Of a stretch of 64,000 nucleotides of DNA, positions 34,106 through 47,333 are shown in pieces. Origin of the DNA: Agelaius tricolor (lineage: Eukaryota; Chordata; Aves; Passeriformes; Icteridae). The stretch lies in contig JALJCS010000001.1 in assembly GCA_023055355.1 (NCBI GenBank), positions 71,837,381 to 71,901,380 of the forward strand. Direction: 5' to 3'. Position numbers and translations under genes: made by a program. The first letter of the stretch is position 1. Every line of letters starts with the position of its first letter. The notes beneath the pieces were generated by a model, which worked only from the letters and a program-made list of their open reading frames with translations, did not search any database and was not told the DNA's origin.

Positions 34106-37100
34106 GCCTTGCCCATGATGTGCTCCATCCTGTTTGATCAGGGCTGGGCTTCACAAATCATCAAAATCATCAGCACTAGTTCAATGCAAATATTACATCT
34201 GTGCTTTGTAGGGCAGGAATGAGGTTAGGAACTGCCTCAGAAGGAAGATTAAAAAAATAGCAAATGTTATTACACAGCTCTGTAAATGGATGGTGCATCC
34301 ACAGTTTGCATGTGATATGCTGTCCTGATTCCCCAGTCTCCAAAGGAATAGAGGAGTTAGAGAGCAAAGCACAGCAAAGAAAGAGATTCCATAGAAAGAG
34401 AGAAAATATGCAGGGCATTCTTCTTCCTGGGACATAATGGAATGAGAGGAATATAACAAACTGTGCAGCACCTTAGAATAAGCATCAGTTGAGGTCTTTA
34501 ATCCTCTGCTGAAATTCATAAGCTGAAGAATGTGTTTCAACATTCCTTGATCTCCCTTTTCATTAGAAAACAGTGATTAATTACAGTTTCAAGTAATAAC
34601 TATTAGAACAATGTATACTTCTGCCACCTATAGGAATTAACTGTCTTTGAATGTTGCTAGGACCTTTGCATCAATGATGATGGAGAAAAATGTGCAGTTT
34701 TGCACTAAAGGTCCATTTTGGTCCAGCTGCTACAGCTGCCCATAAGGATGCAATAATTGAGGCATCTGGACCAATGAAGCAGTGCATGGCTCACCCCTGT
34801 GAGGGGTTGTGTCCCTCTCATGTCCCCCTGTGATTCAGCCAACAGAGGGACAGTGGAGGTGCCAGAGTCAAGCAGCTGTAGAGTGCAGCCAGACACATCC
34901 TTGCCTTACAGGCATTTTCCTTCACAGATTTCAAATTCCTCCCATTTCACTTCTCAGCAGACCATCAGAATGAGAGGCCTTTCAAACCCTCTGTCTCACT
35001 GCAGTCACCTGGCAGGTATCACAGACACCAACATTCGAAGGTTGCTTTAATAAGCACTTCATAGTCATGTGCAAATGAGGAGGCCTGGATCTCAATTTTT
35101 TCTCCATGGAAATAGGAGTAGATTTCCTAGTGGTAGCCTCCACCTTTTTTAAGATTTTGATTATAAGCATTTGTAGAAGGAAAGGAATTATGGATCAACA
35201 AGGAGCCACTACATGCTATTTGAATAGTGCCTATGACTACAACGTCCCACTTATTTTAACTTCCTGAATGCAACAATGACAACAAAATGACTGACCATTA
35301 CATGATTTGGGTTAATTCTAGAGCAGCTAAACACAATGCCTTACAGTTAAGCTGAGAAGAGATGAACAAATTCCAGCAAATAACATTGTCAAATAACCCC
35401 AGAATTTCCATCTCAAATCCTCCTTAATTCACAGAAACTCAAATCTTTCCAGATCTGGTGTGTGTTTTCTACTCTGATGCAACTGCTCTTTCCTGCGTAT
35501 TCAAATTTAGAAGAGTAACATGCTATGTTTGAAATTTTAATCTAGATACATAACAAAGTATGACCTGAGTATGAATGCAGAAGAACCTGCAGTTTAGAAT
35601 GCCATTGGAGCCAGATTTTAAGGGTATTTTTGTTCTCTCTGAGTTTCAGGTCCTTAAACATCTTTAACTACGTGGCTCTGAGTGAGGCTCTTTATATGCA
35701 AATGATAGGTAGATTAATTCAATAGCTCACTTGGAAGATTTAAAGAAAGGAAGAGAAGACCTGCCTGCTGGAACACTGAACCCTGGGTACAGCTGTTCAA
35801 GAAATACAGCAAAGGACAGGTTTGAACACAAGAGAACATAATGTACAAGTTAAATAGGTTCTTTCTGAGCTTGTAGCAGACTCACTTTTAGCTTTCACTC
35901 CTTTCCAATTTGGCATCTGGCCCTTCTTAAAATTTCCCTCTATTACAGTGGAACAAATTTAAACCCACTCCAGAAGTACATTTAATTCATTTTCTCTCCT
36001 TTTCTGGTAGATGCTCTGTTGACAAGCAAAACATTCCTGCCCCTCCCAGCAGAATGAGAAGGATTCCAGCTAAATGCATTGCCCTCCACCTTCCAGCAAA
36101 CATCCAGAGCTCTCTTCCATTAATGAGAGATTTATTTCAGCTGAAGAACATATCCACAGGGGAGCAACTGGTCCAGCTCATTTTCATGCTGATATATTTT
36201 CTTCTCTGGGAACTGCAGAGCAACAGCATCACTGCTGCAGCACACAGCTTAGAAGCCACTCAAAGGCATTCCTGAAAACAGCATAAAAGGTTTTCAGTCC
36301 TCAAATTCTCTACTGTACACTGCAGTATGGGGGACCCTCTCAGTCTGAGGCAGATTAATGTGCACCCTCCAAGAAGTTGTATTGCTTCTGCTGACTGACT
36401 GAGTGCACATTTTTCTGAAATCCAAATCCCTGTTTTAATCAAAGAAATTTGGAGTTCAAGTCCAGCTAAATATCCAGCAAAAATTTTCAGGAAAAATGGG
36501 ATCAGAAAGCAGCACATCAGAAATCAGGGAAGGAAGATACAGCACCACAGCTGTAAGTTTCATACAAGTGTGTGTTCATGGATTCAACTGATGTCTTCAA
36601 GCTCAGTAGTTATAAACTCATCTCCTGCCCACTGTATTACTTCATAATCACCCACAAATGGTGACAAACCTATTGTCACTGCCTTAGATTACTGAGCAGA
36701 GCTCCACAGTTCCACAGATCTTGTTATAAGGGTCCTCAGACTGCAAAAGGTGGAAAATCATTGTCACTGTGAGAAATGGACTGAAATAAGTAAAAAATGA
36801 GTCATTGTTTGTCCAACTGTTTCACATCTCTTTCAGAAGGCAACTTATACTGCAGCAGACAGAAAGTCAGATTCAGTAGATAAGAGCATCAACCAGATCC
36901 TTTGTGCTGTGAAACAGAAGAAGCTTCCTTCATATAGAAGATCTCTAATGGGATGATGATATTTTAAATTTGAAGGGAAACATTGATGACAAGTGTTACT
37001 GAAGGCAAGAATAAGAAAGCAAACAAAGCCATGTTGAAATGAGTGCAGCAAAATAATCAGTTTCTAAATTTAGGATTAAATTAATAAATTAAAGAACTGA

Positions 37101-40100
37101 ATGGTATTTCTCAAGTTGTTGCAGACATCTAGGAAAAAAAGCAGAGTAAATTTGAAACATACCTATTTAATGGGCTTCCTCCCTCCCCACACAAACCCCA
37201 TCAGCTCCTGCCAGGACAGCTGGGATCACAGCCATTCCTAAATCAGGAGACACCCATTATAGCTGCAGCTCCAGGCTCACCCAGCTTTCCCCTCAGCTTG
37301 AATTCCAGTTTGCTTTTGGTTTTGCCACAGAGCACATCCTACAACTCCATAAAGCAAAGACATCTGCAGGTAAAGATCTCAGAATCACTTGCTGTAAAGT
37401 AAAGAAATGCTGGAGTAAAGTGTTTTTAGAAAAGACAGTCTCCACTGTATGAAAAAAAATGCTGAATTTAACATGGTTTAGGATGACCCATAAAGATAAG
37501 TGATATTGTAATAAACCTATTTTTTGAGCTGTTCATCTTTCTTTATCATGGAAATAGAGAAAATATGAACAACCTATTCATGAAATGTGATGCTGGAATG
37601 TAACCATTGTGATACTAGTAATCATTCTACAAGCTGTATTTAATTCACTTCAGGAATTGGAAATCATTGGAGGAAGGTTTTCAACCACATGCACTCCACT
37701 TACTGGTACTGTATGTGATGTAGAGATATTTCAGTGGATTTAGTATTTTTCAATGGAGAATGTGAATTCCTGCACCATTTCTATGGACAATACCATACAC
37801 ACAAACAAACAAGACCAAACAAAAAAACCTTCCACCTGACTGGGTTTTTTATCACTGAGTTGTACCAGCCATTATTTCAATGAACTCATTAATTTTTGAT
37901 GGTGAAATTGTCTCAGTTTGAAACCATGCACTAGAAAAAGTCAGTTATAGTGGACAAAAGTAAATCATGTCCCTTAATACCAGGGAATTCTAAAGTATTT
38001 TCTCCAAGTCCACTCATGAAGTAAGCAGTGGGAATCCAGGTTGTCTGCAGTGGGATCCCAGATACACTTAATGCTCCTTCCCTCAGAAATGACAGGTGAA
38101 CCAAGGTGCTCAGTGGGCTGGATCCTGCTCCCTGCACACCACTGGAGAGGAAAGTGTGATGTTTCAGATATTTCAGAATACAAGATGATGTGAACATGGC
38201 TCATTTTTCTATTTTCTTTTTTTTTTATTTCCCCTCCCCTGTATTTCCATCTTTTTCTGCATCTGCTTAGGCTCCAGCAGCCCTGGAAAAAAACTGTGTC
38301 AGATGTCAGTGGCAGAACTTTGCAAAACCCCACCATAGGGAGGCTGTGACACCATGAAACCCCAGCTCCTGTGAGGGTGGCTGCTGCCACCTTCCTCATG
38401 GAACATGGTTCACTCCTTGGAATCCTGAACTCTTTCAACTCAGGACAGCCTGACAGGCAAGAAAATAAGTTATCACAGCTTCATCTTTTTCCTGGGGGAA
38501 AAGGATGAAGAGTAATGTGGCTCTTTTCACCAGAGTTGTTCTATTTGCAAACACTTTTCTCTGCTGTTCCATTTCAACCCCATATAAACAATTATTAGAA
38601 ATGCAGATTTATTTTTCCAAATGTAATTGTGTTCTGTAAACCAGTCGAGTGCTGCTAACCATGACTAATGTTAGCTGGCAAGGCTCACAGGGGCAGCAGC
38701 TCTTGGAGGTAGATGTGTTTGTGGCATTTCCCTTGGAAAGGAAATACAGAGGCTGAAAAATTATGCTTAAAGTATTCCTTACACTCCCAAAAACACTCAT
38801 TTGCCATTGCTACCTACAGTAAAAACAAATACACACTGAGGAAAAGCCTCCTACATAGGACTCTCTTTATAAGAAGGTTATGAGCAGACTATAATTGTAG
38901 CAGTGCTGTGCAAGCTTTTTAACCAAGGACTTACAGGTCACTGCCACCCAATAATTACAATAAATTCAGTTTCCCTCTATTTATTTTTTTTTTTTGCTTT
39001 GCTAACTGGTACTGCAGCAATGAAAAAGCCTGTGTGGCCACAGGACTGCAGTAGGTGGATGTGCAAAGCAAGATGAAATTGTAAAAACCAGCAGATTCTT
39101 AGAGATATCACAGGCAGAAAAATCAGATAAAGTAAGTAAACTGCCTATTCATCATAACAGTCTTCCTTTTGTGGGTGTCTGGGCACAGTCAAAGCTCAAC
39201 TGATTAAATGCAGACATCTGTATCAGGTAAGCTGGATCACATCTTATATTTCATTGCTTGTTTGACAGAACAAAATATCCAGGAAAATAACTGTTACTAT
39301 TTGTATTTACCTATAACCTTTTTTAAAAATTAGATATATATTATATTTCAATAGTGTACAAAGATATATGCTGAAATTAGTATTAACTTCAGGACATTCA
39401 TAAAGTATAATTATCTTAATATTGCTGTACATATGACTACTGTTATTAAAAAAGAATTGTTTCATTTATTTACTATCATACAAGAGTTTGCTTGCCATAG
39501 AACAACTTTTCAATTTCATAAATACTCTTAACAACTGGAGTTTAGACCATGCTAGAATGAGATCACTGTCAGTGTGAGGACTTGGCTCCAAAACCATCCT
39601 CTGGGAAATCACTGTTGTTTGACAAGTTAATTGTTGATCTAAATGCAAACAAGCACGAATATGGTGGCATATTTATAGCAGGCAAAGGTCAGTGAAAATT
39701 GGGGTTTTTTAGTTCTCAAAACTGTCAAGATTTGTGAAATCTCCATTTTAGAGATAAAGAGGTTGAAAATGTGTCTTTTCCAAGGTTCAATGGAAGGTCA
39801 TTTAAGAACCATCATTAAAAAGCATTTATTCTGTAAAAAGTGTTCCAAAATTACCAGAATTGTTCAAGAATAACTTAATTCTCTAATAATTTTGTCTTTT
39901 TTCTTCTGCAGTGTCACTGTTGGTCCTTGTATCTGTGAAATATTTGAATCTTTCTAGGACTGCACTTTCTTTTTAAATATTTGTACAAGAACTCACACAA
40001 GGGAGTGCTGGAAGTTAGGAGTGTTCTTTGGACAGGAGGATGATAAATGGCATCAAGGAGAATCCTGATTAGAAATCAGTTTTATTGCCTCCCAAACTTG

Positions 40101-43100
40101 CCAACTCACAAGTTCAGTTGTTTCTCAGAAGTCTTTTAATGACTTAAACAATATGCAAAAAAAGACAATATACATGGCCCTAATTAAGGTTGTTAATTAC
40201 TCCAGATTTCCAAACTTATTTGAGGGAGTTACGAAGCACTAAGGTTCCTGTCATCAGCCTTGATTGCAGCAGAGGTTTAGGAGGAAAATGGTCAAATTTC
40301 TCGTCAAAACAGACATTGGTAAACTCAGGAAAAAATATTTTTTAAAACTTAAACCAAAAAAAAATACATGATCAGGTAGGAAAACATTTGAAAACTGAGC
40401 TGCAAAGACAGACAGTTGAGGAGAGGAGATAGGCACAATTCCTGTCTGAGGGGTGGAATGAATTTCTAGGATATGAGCTGAGGTAGAACTGTATCCACTC
40501 TCACGACAACACATACAGTACAAGTGGGAAGACATTTAAGGCTCCCTAGACCTCTATTAATTTGTTATTTTCATGCTTGTTAGCACTCCTCTTTGCAAAA
40601 AACCCTTGTTTTTTAAATATCTGCCTATAAGAATAATATTTCTGTTTTTTTTTACTCTGTAATTTCATATTTATAGTTGGAAATGGTGCCAGAAACAAGG
40701 AAAGTAAAACAATGCTATGCAAAGATTTAGCTCAGGCAGCTAATAGAGTTTGGGAAGGTCATAGAAAAAAGTATATAATAAAACAAGAAAGAGAATAAAA
40801 CTTTCCAAACTGTAATTTGAGCATAAAATGTAAAAGAACTTTTAGAAATGCAGGTCTCATACTGTAAGCTGATCTCAAGTACAGTTTGATATGAATTTTC
40901 CTTTTCTCAGAATTCATTAGATATGAATGTGTGCATCTGTGGAGATCAAACATAATCCTTAAAAATTCACCACTAAAATACATAAATATTCCCGCTCTTT
41001 ATATAGATTGCTGGGAATTTTATCATCAGAACTGTGGCACTTACAATTGTACACATCAGAGATCAAGGGAGACATGTAAATGTTTTGAATAAAACATAGT
41101 TCATTATGGTTCTTTTAATCCACAGAGTTTTATCAGCTTTGGAAGGGACTCCATATAAAATTAGACCACATTCATCCAAATAAAATGCATTGAAATAAAA
41201 TGGGAGAATCTCAGTGAATATTCAGCACTGCAGTGCTTTTCCTCTGCTCAAGGATACACGGCTGAAGTCCTTGCTGCTAAGTAACACTCTAATGATTCTT
41301 TCTGTCAGCCAAAAGTCTAAAATATAAAAATAATTGTAAATATTTATCTATCATTACAGGGGCAGATATCTATAAAGAACAAGATAACCACTGTGCAATG
41401 TTTACATATTTATTTTAAATGCAGTAAAGGCTTTCCTCCAAACCTTAAAGAGTGGCAATAATCTTTTATACTCTATGTAAGGAGGAAATTTAGGTGGAGT
41501 TTCTATTTGTTGAACCTCCCAAATGACGAATGATTAATTCCCAAGCCTCCCATATTAAGAATGTTTAAATAGAAATACAATACTCGGATACAATAGAAGG
41601 GATTAATTTAATTTCATGTGTTTGATATTTTAGATGCCTCTTTTTAAGGTAGTCCCTCAACCATTTTTATTTGTAGTCAGTGGAGAGAAATAGAAACTGG
41701 GATTTACCTCATCCCACTGTAGAGGTTGAAAAGAGTCCAAATTATTTTAAAAATAAATATTTCTCATGGATGATAATTCTATTCAAGTTCAGGGGTCACT
41801 GAAGCCACTAAACCTGGAGCCTGTTGGAGTGTGTGTAGCTTCATCCCTTAATGCAAAACCACAGTGAATCACAGCAGAAGGGCTGACTCAGGAATTTCTA
41901 AAAGTCGGTGAAGTCAACAAATTTTGAGGTAGCACGGCTTGGGAGGAGTGAAGATTTTTATTTACTACAGCAGTTTAGTTTAGTTTACAGCTCTGATCAC
42001 ACCCCACTTAGAGCAGAGAGCACTTTAAGGTTCCACAGCAAACTCCTCCTAACAGATTGGTGGTGTCAGCAAGGTGCCAGCACCAAGGTAACACCGAACA
42101 AAGCTGCTCTTACAGCTCCCACGAGGCACTTACAATTAATGTACAGGAGCAGTATTCTCCACAAGAGATCCCATTCAATGCATTAAAGGTGTTTTAATGA
42201 GCAAAATGCATGAACTTCCCCATTTGCTGCCAGATTAAACCTTACTTTACTTTGCTGCCCATGATTTGTTCCTGCATAGTCCCTTTTCTCATGCAGGTTC
42301 TTATGTGGGGTTTGCACCATGGAAAGGGTTTGCACATACCACAACAGCTTCATTAAAAAACAACACTGTTCAGGCATACAGTCTTAATGAAGGACAGAGG
42401 ACAAAAAAAGTAGCACCAGATTTGTCATTTCACAACAGCAAACAAAACCAAGCTTTGGTGGAAAGTCAGAAGAGTTTTAGACTCAACCATCATCCAGTAG
42501 TTTCACAATTAAATTTCTAACTGTTTCAGTGTTATGATCATGCACTAGATTCAAATAGGGTTTTATGATTTGCTCTAAACATAGTTAACTCTGCCTTGTA
42601 CTCACCATATTCAGGGCAGTATGTGAATATAGGGGCTCATCTGCTTACCCATGAGGCAAGGAGAACATTGTTCCCAGCGTTTGTGAAGGTTCTCTGAATA
42701 ATTTTGTTCTAGGATTATCCCAAAGGCCACCAGGACTCAATCCTCTTGCCTATGCATAACCTGTGAGGCTTATTTTTTTGGCAGATGCGGTATGTCCCAA
42801 AGAAATAAAATATTCTAGATCAGACGTTTACAAGTGTGTGCATTTCCCTTCAGTACTTGGACACTTGGTGCACAGAGTCTGACTCCAACACATGGAGGAC
42901 AAATAATGATGCACCTGCTTTCAGTGGTTAACACAGGGTACTGTAATCATGTGCAACCCCAGACATCCTCGTGGATCCTGAAGATCCTAAGATCCATGCC
43001 CAAACATTCTGCTTTAAATGTTTTCTGAGTCACATCAAATATTTCAAAACTCTGCTTCAAGAAAGAATTCCAGAAACATCAAAAATGCCCCTTTGTCCTC

Positions 43101-44000
43101 CAGTTCACAAAAGTTGCTTAAAACAAAAAACAAAACCAAAACAAAATAAAAAGCAAATAAACAAACAAACAAAATGAACCAAAAAAGTGCCAAACAAACA
43201 CAACCCAAAAAGCAGCAGACTCTCAAAGTAGTAGAGCAGTTGTTCCTTTCTATCAGTGGTTACTTTAGCTCTTTCAACCTGCATAGACTGTTTAATTCCT
43301 CTTATGGATGAAATAGGTGTTTGTTCTTGTAGGAGGACACAGAAGGACAAAATTGTCCACTGCTGTAAGTGTGCAACCACAGGCAACCAACAAAGCTTCT
43401 CTGATTTTCTGTCATATGTCACCAAACTTCAGAACTTGTTTTAATCTCTGCTACTTTCCCCAATGCATCCAAACATTTACGCCTTTGTTTCCCTTCCTGT
43501 TACATTTTTTTTTTGTTTTCTGGCTGAACTTCTGCTCTGGAAACCTTTGTGTCCTGATCAGCACAGCTCTCTGAAGAAGCTTCATCTGCTTTTGCAGTGT
43601 GAGCTCCAGGGCTGGTGCAGAGCTGGTCTCTGCTCTAATTATGGCACCAGCTCTAACGATATAATTAAGTGTAGGCAATAAGAAGCAAGTAATACTTTCA
43701 GTTTATTTGCTTTGTGAGGAATCACACTCATCTGGGTCAAAATGACCTGACAGATACTTCTGCATGCCATCTGTTTCTGAAAAACACACACACTGCTTCT
43801 CAGCGCAATATTAACCCTTCTTCTTGTGTTTCATCACTTATCCTGGATTGCTCTTTGATGGGGCATTTTGCAGAGGCCAAACCCTGTAAAGCCTATAAAG
43901 AATAAAGAAGATAAACTATAAAGAAAAAAATTTACTGACTCAGGGGAGAGAACCTCTCAGTACATTTTGATCACTGACATCATTAGTAAGATTGCAAGGA
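34106..44000. other. ~9.9 kb without recognisable repeats or genes
   Basis: AT-rich throughout. No CR1 tail, LTR, microsatellite or known coding sequence is visible to me. The longest frame is 154 codons on the minus strand (37974-38438), overlapped by an 88-codon minus-strand frame in another phase, with no domain and no supporting splice context that I can judge. A caffeine-free A/C-rich stretch (CAAA words) at 43120-43205 is listed separately. The low repeat density makes this the best place to look for conserved non-coding elements or undetected exons. Confidence 0.55.
43120..43205 (+). repeat. A/C-rich (CAAA-like) low-complexity tract
   Basis: A run of CAAA and CAAAA words with almost no G or T, for example AAATAAACAAACAAACAAAA at its centre. 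The antisense frames of 60 and 106 codons through it are rich in Phe/Val/Leu because of this composition and are not convincing genes. Confidence 0.85.
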
Positions 44001-44130
44001 TTTGGTGTTTGTCAAGTCAGAGGGGACCCAAGGATCATCAAGTCCAAATGCCTGCTCCATGCAGGACTACCCAAAACTAAACCATGTGGCTAAAACCACT
44101 GTCTAAACACTCCTTGAACTCTGACATCAT
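44001..44130 (-). mobile_element. Diverged CR1 3' fragment
   Basis: 'TCAAGTCAGAGGGGACCCAA' and GGATCATCAAGTCC, then CATGCAGGACTACCC and 'CTAAACACTCCTTGAACTCT' match the layout of a minus-strand CR1 3' end of a subtype different from the others here. The terminal octamer is lost. The boundary on the right is approximate. Confidence 0.75.
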
Positions 44131-46529
44131 TAGCATCCTCACGTTTCAACAGAATCTTGAACATTCATCCTGTTTCATGAAGAAAAGCACTATCAAAATG
44201 TGATCAAAACTGATAGCTCCTTATTTACTCATTCACCTTGCTGCAGCCACTTCTCAAGGTGTTGTCCCTTGTGCTGCTGCCTTCATGTTCTTGGTGATCC
44301 ACTTGAGAGCACACAACCAACAGCATTCCTGAAACATGGTCACCACCAAGCTTCTGGTGGTGGACAGCACTTGAATTAAGCCTGTTCTGAATGGTGCCTC
44401 ACTAAATACCCAGGAGTGTCATGTACCAGTGGTTTCTGAGCTGCAGGCTACAGAGTAATGGCTGCAGTTACAAGGGGAGCATCTGTCCTCCTTATGTCCT
44501 TTTACTGGTGACACTGATGGCATTGGACATTATTCTCTGGAGAACAACCTATATTAAGAACCCCCAGGGCTGGGGTCAGCCAGAGTGTGAGATTTCAGAA
44601 CCATACAGATACAACCAACCACATACAGAACCATGATAAAGCCTTTTTTAGGGTGTCTTTGGCCACATCTGAGAAGAGCACACAGTGGCTGAAATCACAT
44701 CTCTTCAAACAGCAGCTGTTCTAGATGTACTCTTGTTTTCTCTGTGGCACTCTTACCAACAGTTTACCTGGTAAGGACAAGATAAAAAACCAAAAAAACC
44801 CAACATTGAAAATTAAATTCTATGACTTTAGTTTTCTGGAATGACCATATCTATTGACCTGGCATGCCTTACAACAAGGGCTGTTGTGAGGAGCCAGAAT
44901 TAGCCCAGATATTGGGATAACAACTTTTCCCCAGCTGGGAACAGCTTTGGGAAAAGAGAAACAGAACAGGGTAACCAAAGACTTGCTGTGTTAAGAAGTA
45001 TTTTTGGATCTGTTGCCTGTGATGGCAAAGCCATAGCAACTACCACTGTCCCTGGCCTTCACCATGGACAGTGGTTTTCTTCTCCTGCTCTGCAGGTCAA
45101 GGTTGTCCTGCTCTCACTCTTCATGAGGCCACTGTGGAACCAGAAGCACAGAAATTCAAGGTGCATAGAAGTGAAATACAGCCCTTTAAAATGAACAGGG
45201 AAACAGAATTAAGTTCTCCAAGCAGAGTAGCTAAGGAGGTGGGAATATGTGTGATATGTGTGGGAGCAGAAGGAGAAGGCATGTATTTTTAAGACAGTTT
45301 TACTATCAAAAGTAGAATTTTGTTTAATCTGCCCTCTCCTTCAGCATCCCATTCAACCAGTTGGTGCTACAGCACACCAGATTTGGGGTTTGCTCTTTTT
45401 CTCACCATCCTTGTATGTGTCTTCTACAGTTTCTACATCTTTCCACAAGTCTGTGTTTGTACTTTGCCTGTTTCTCTGTGTTTCCATCAGCTGTCTTCTC
45501 TTGTGCCTTATTTTTTCACTCCCTCATTTACTTTCTCTTCTGTCTTTCTGACTTACTGTGTTCTCCTGGCCTCCTTCCAGCTTTGCAGCAGTATTTGTCC
45601 TCACAGCATCTTGCAAGGTTTTCCTTGTGCAGATAGGTCTTTTTTTTCCTAAATTATTAAAAATTCTAGGCCTTTTCAGACTTCATTTTCAAGTACAGCA
45701 TTTTCAAGTGTATATTTGAGACACTCCCACCAACATCTGTTCACCTATTAAAAAAAAAACCAAAACAAACAAACAATTCTTGCTGTAGAGGTGTTGGACA
45801 GAAAAACGTAATTTGCCTAATAAGAAAGAAAAGCAGAAGGATTCTCTAGGGGAAACAACTTTGCCAAAACCAAAGATGTAATATATGAACACATTTCTAC
45901 CACTCCTCATTTTGAGAGCAGTGACTTAGATCTCCCTAAACCAGGCACCTGGTGACTGACTGGCTGAGTTACTCTCCAAACTCTGCTGCTCTCTTACCCT
46001 CTCTGCTTGCTCAGACACTTGATTTCCATGTAGACATTTCCATACAGACTCTTTTATTGTGCTTGAACTTGAGACTGAACCCTGCCCACAGAGCCCATCA
46101 AACTCTCTAAAAATCTCATTCCAGAAAAGAAAGTCTTTCAAGTCCTAGACCTGTTTCAGAAGGAATGAAGTGGCACATCAGGACTCAGTTCAGTCACAGA
46201 CACAAAGCAATCTCATGCCTTTGAGATGCACTGACGTAGCCAAAGATAACCAGACACATTTGGCAGATGCAGCATTGAGCCTACAGGAGACCTATGCATT
46301 TTGGCATGTCACCCTCAGTCCAGGGAGGGTAACCCCAGGCATCTCAGACACCAATGCTCAGTGGAGCTGCACTGTGAGCACCTAAGGAAGTCTGTATTAA
46401 AATTAGACAATTATCATAAGCACCATATCTCAGCTTTGACTACATGACAAACCTTCCCCTCCTCAGTCAGCACACACAGCTGTGCTGCTCTCACCTTGGA
46501 AGGTTTTCTTGCAGGATATTGCACAGTTT
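44131..46529. other. Unassigned non-coding DNA
   Basis: Overlapping plus-strand frames of 97, 110 and 91 codons at 45258-45652 come from a pyrimidine-rich stretch and translate to Ser/Leu/Phe/Cys-rich sequence in all three phases, which argues against a real protein. No repeat recognised. Confidence 0.6.
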
Positions 46530-46601
46530 CTCAGCCCCTGTCAACCATGATCATTTCAAGACATATCTAATTCTGCCATAATATCTAATGGCTGTATTTT
46601 G
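46530..46601 (+). repeat. Left arm of long inverted repeat
   Basis: The outer 46 bp (46530-46575, beginning CTCAGCCCCTGTCAACC) are identical to the reverse complement of 47288-47333. The next 26 bp continue the match at about 77-83% (46578-46601 against 47262-47285, four mismatches in 24), giving about 92% over 72 bp. It could be the terminal inverted repeat of a DNA transposon or one half of a local inverted duplication. Confidence 0.9.
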
Positions 46602-46607
46602 CCCAAA

Positions 46608-46770
46608 GAAACTCTGGATGCCCAGTTCCTGGAAGTGCTCGAGGCCAGGTTGTGGAAGGGGCTTGGAGCAACCTGGTCTAGTGGAAGGTATCCTTGCCTA
46701 TGGCAGGGGGTTTGAAATCAGATGTTGTTGAAGGTCTCTCTCAGCCCATTCTATGATTTTATGATTTGAT
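46608..46770 (+). mobile_element. CR1 LINE 3' fragment inside the inverted repeat
   Basis: GAAACTCTGGATGCCC, 'TCCTGGAAGTGCTCGAGGCC', 'GAGCAACCTGGTCTAGTGGA', GCCTATGGCAGGG, then CCCATTCTATGATTTTATGA. It starts within a few bases of the inner end of the left inverted-repeat arm, so insertion may have used or created that junction. Confidence 0.93.
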
Positions 46771-46802
46771 GTTATGAGGCATTGGATTATTTTGTGTTTT
46801 AC

Positions 46803-46837
46803 ATATATAGATATAGATATAAATATAGATATAGAAA
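46803..46837. repeat. Short (TAGATA)n microsatellite
   Basis: Imperfect hexamer run ATATAGATATAGATATAAAT followed by ATAGATATAG. It lies shortly downstream of the CR1 tail. Confidence 0.85.
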
Positions 46838-47261
46838 AAATTATTTCAGCAAAGCATCATAAGGCTCAGATGATCTCAAACAATACTTCTACCTGACTTG
46901 GCCTGAGGCTGTATATGCAGCAGTGCTCCTGTTTTTCACAGACTAACAACTGTAGATATTTCTTTCACTCCCTTGACTTTTTTGAAGATGCGAGCATTCC
47001 TATTATTTTGTTCTCCATGTCATCCCATTCATACCTTATTTTTCTTTCTAAAACTTTGTGCAATGTCCCCAGTGAACACCTTCCCAATCTGCTCTCCATG
47101 ATTTCCCTTCAAACCAGAGGCTACCCTCCTGCTCAGCCCAGTTGTTTGTTTCTTTCTGATAGTTCTACTCCCAAGCTTTCCTGTCAGAAAACCAGAGAAA
47201 TTCTGACTATGGTGTCCTGTTCTCTGTCTCTCTCACTTTATGGAAAACAAACAATTATAGC

Positions 47262-47333
47262 CAAAATCCAGCCACAAGATGTTATTACAGAATTAGATAT
47301 GTCTTGAAATGATCATGGTTGACAGGGGCTGAG
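47262..47333 (-). repeat. Right arm of long inverted repeat
   Basis: Reverse-complement partner of the left arm at 46530. The perfect part is 47288-47333. Immediate flanks are AGTTTCT left and AGTTTTCC right of CAG...CTG ends, which might be a decayed target-site duplication but is not exact. Confidence 0.9.

Noticed and set aside
37974..38438. 154-codon minus-strand frame
   Set aside because: No recognisable domain; another minus-strand frame overlaps it in a different phase, and its internal composition looks like ordinary non-coding DNA. Kept only as a chance frame.
41115..41175. Possible minus-strand CR1 tail (CACAGAGTTTTATCAGC, TTTGGAAGGGACTCC)
   Set aside because: Similarity is limited to two short words with wrong spacing; chance cannot be excluded.
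46915..47307. 130-codon frame inside the inverted repeat as a transposase
   Set aside because: No DDE/D-type motif pattern, zinc finger or dimerisation region visible; the frame runs into the right arm itself and looks like chance.
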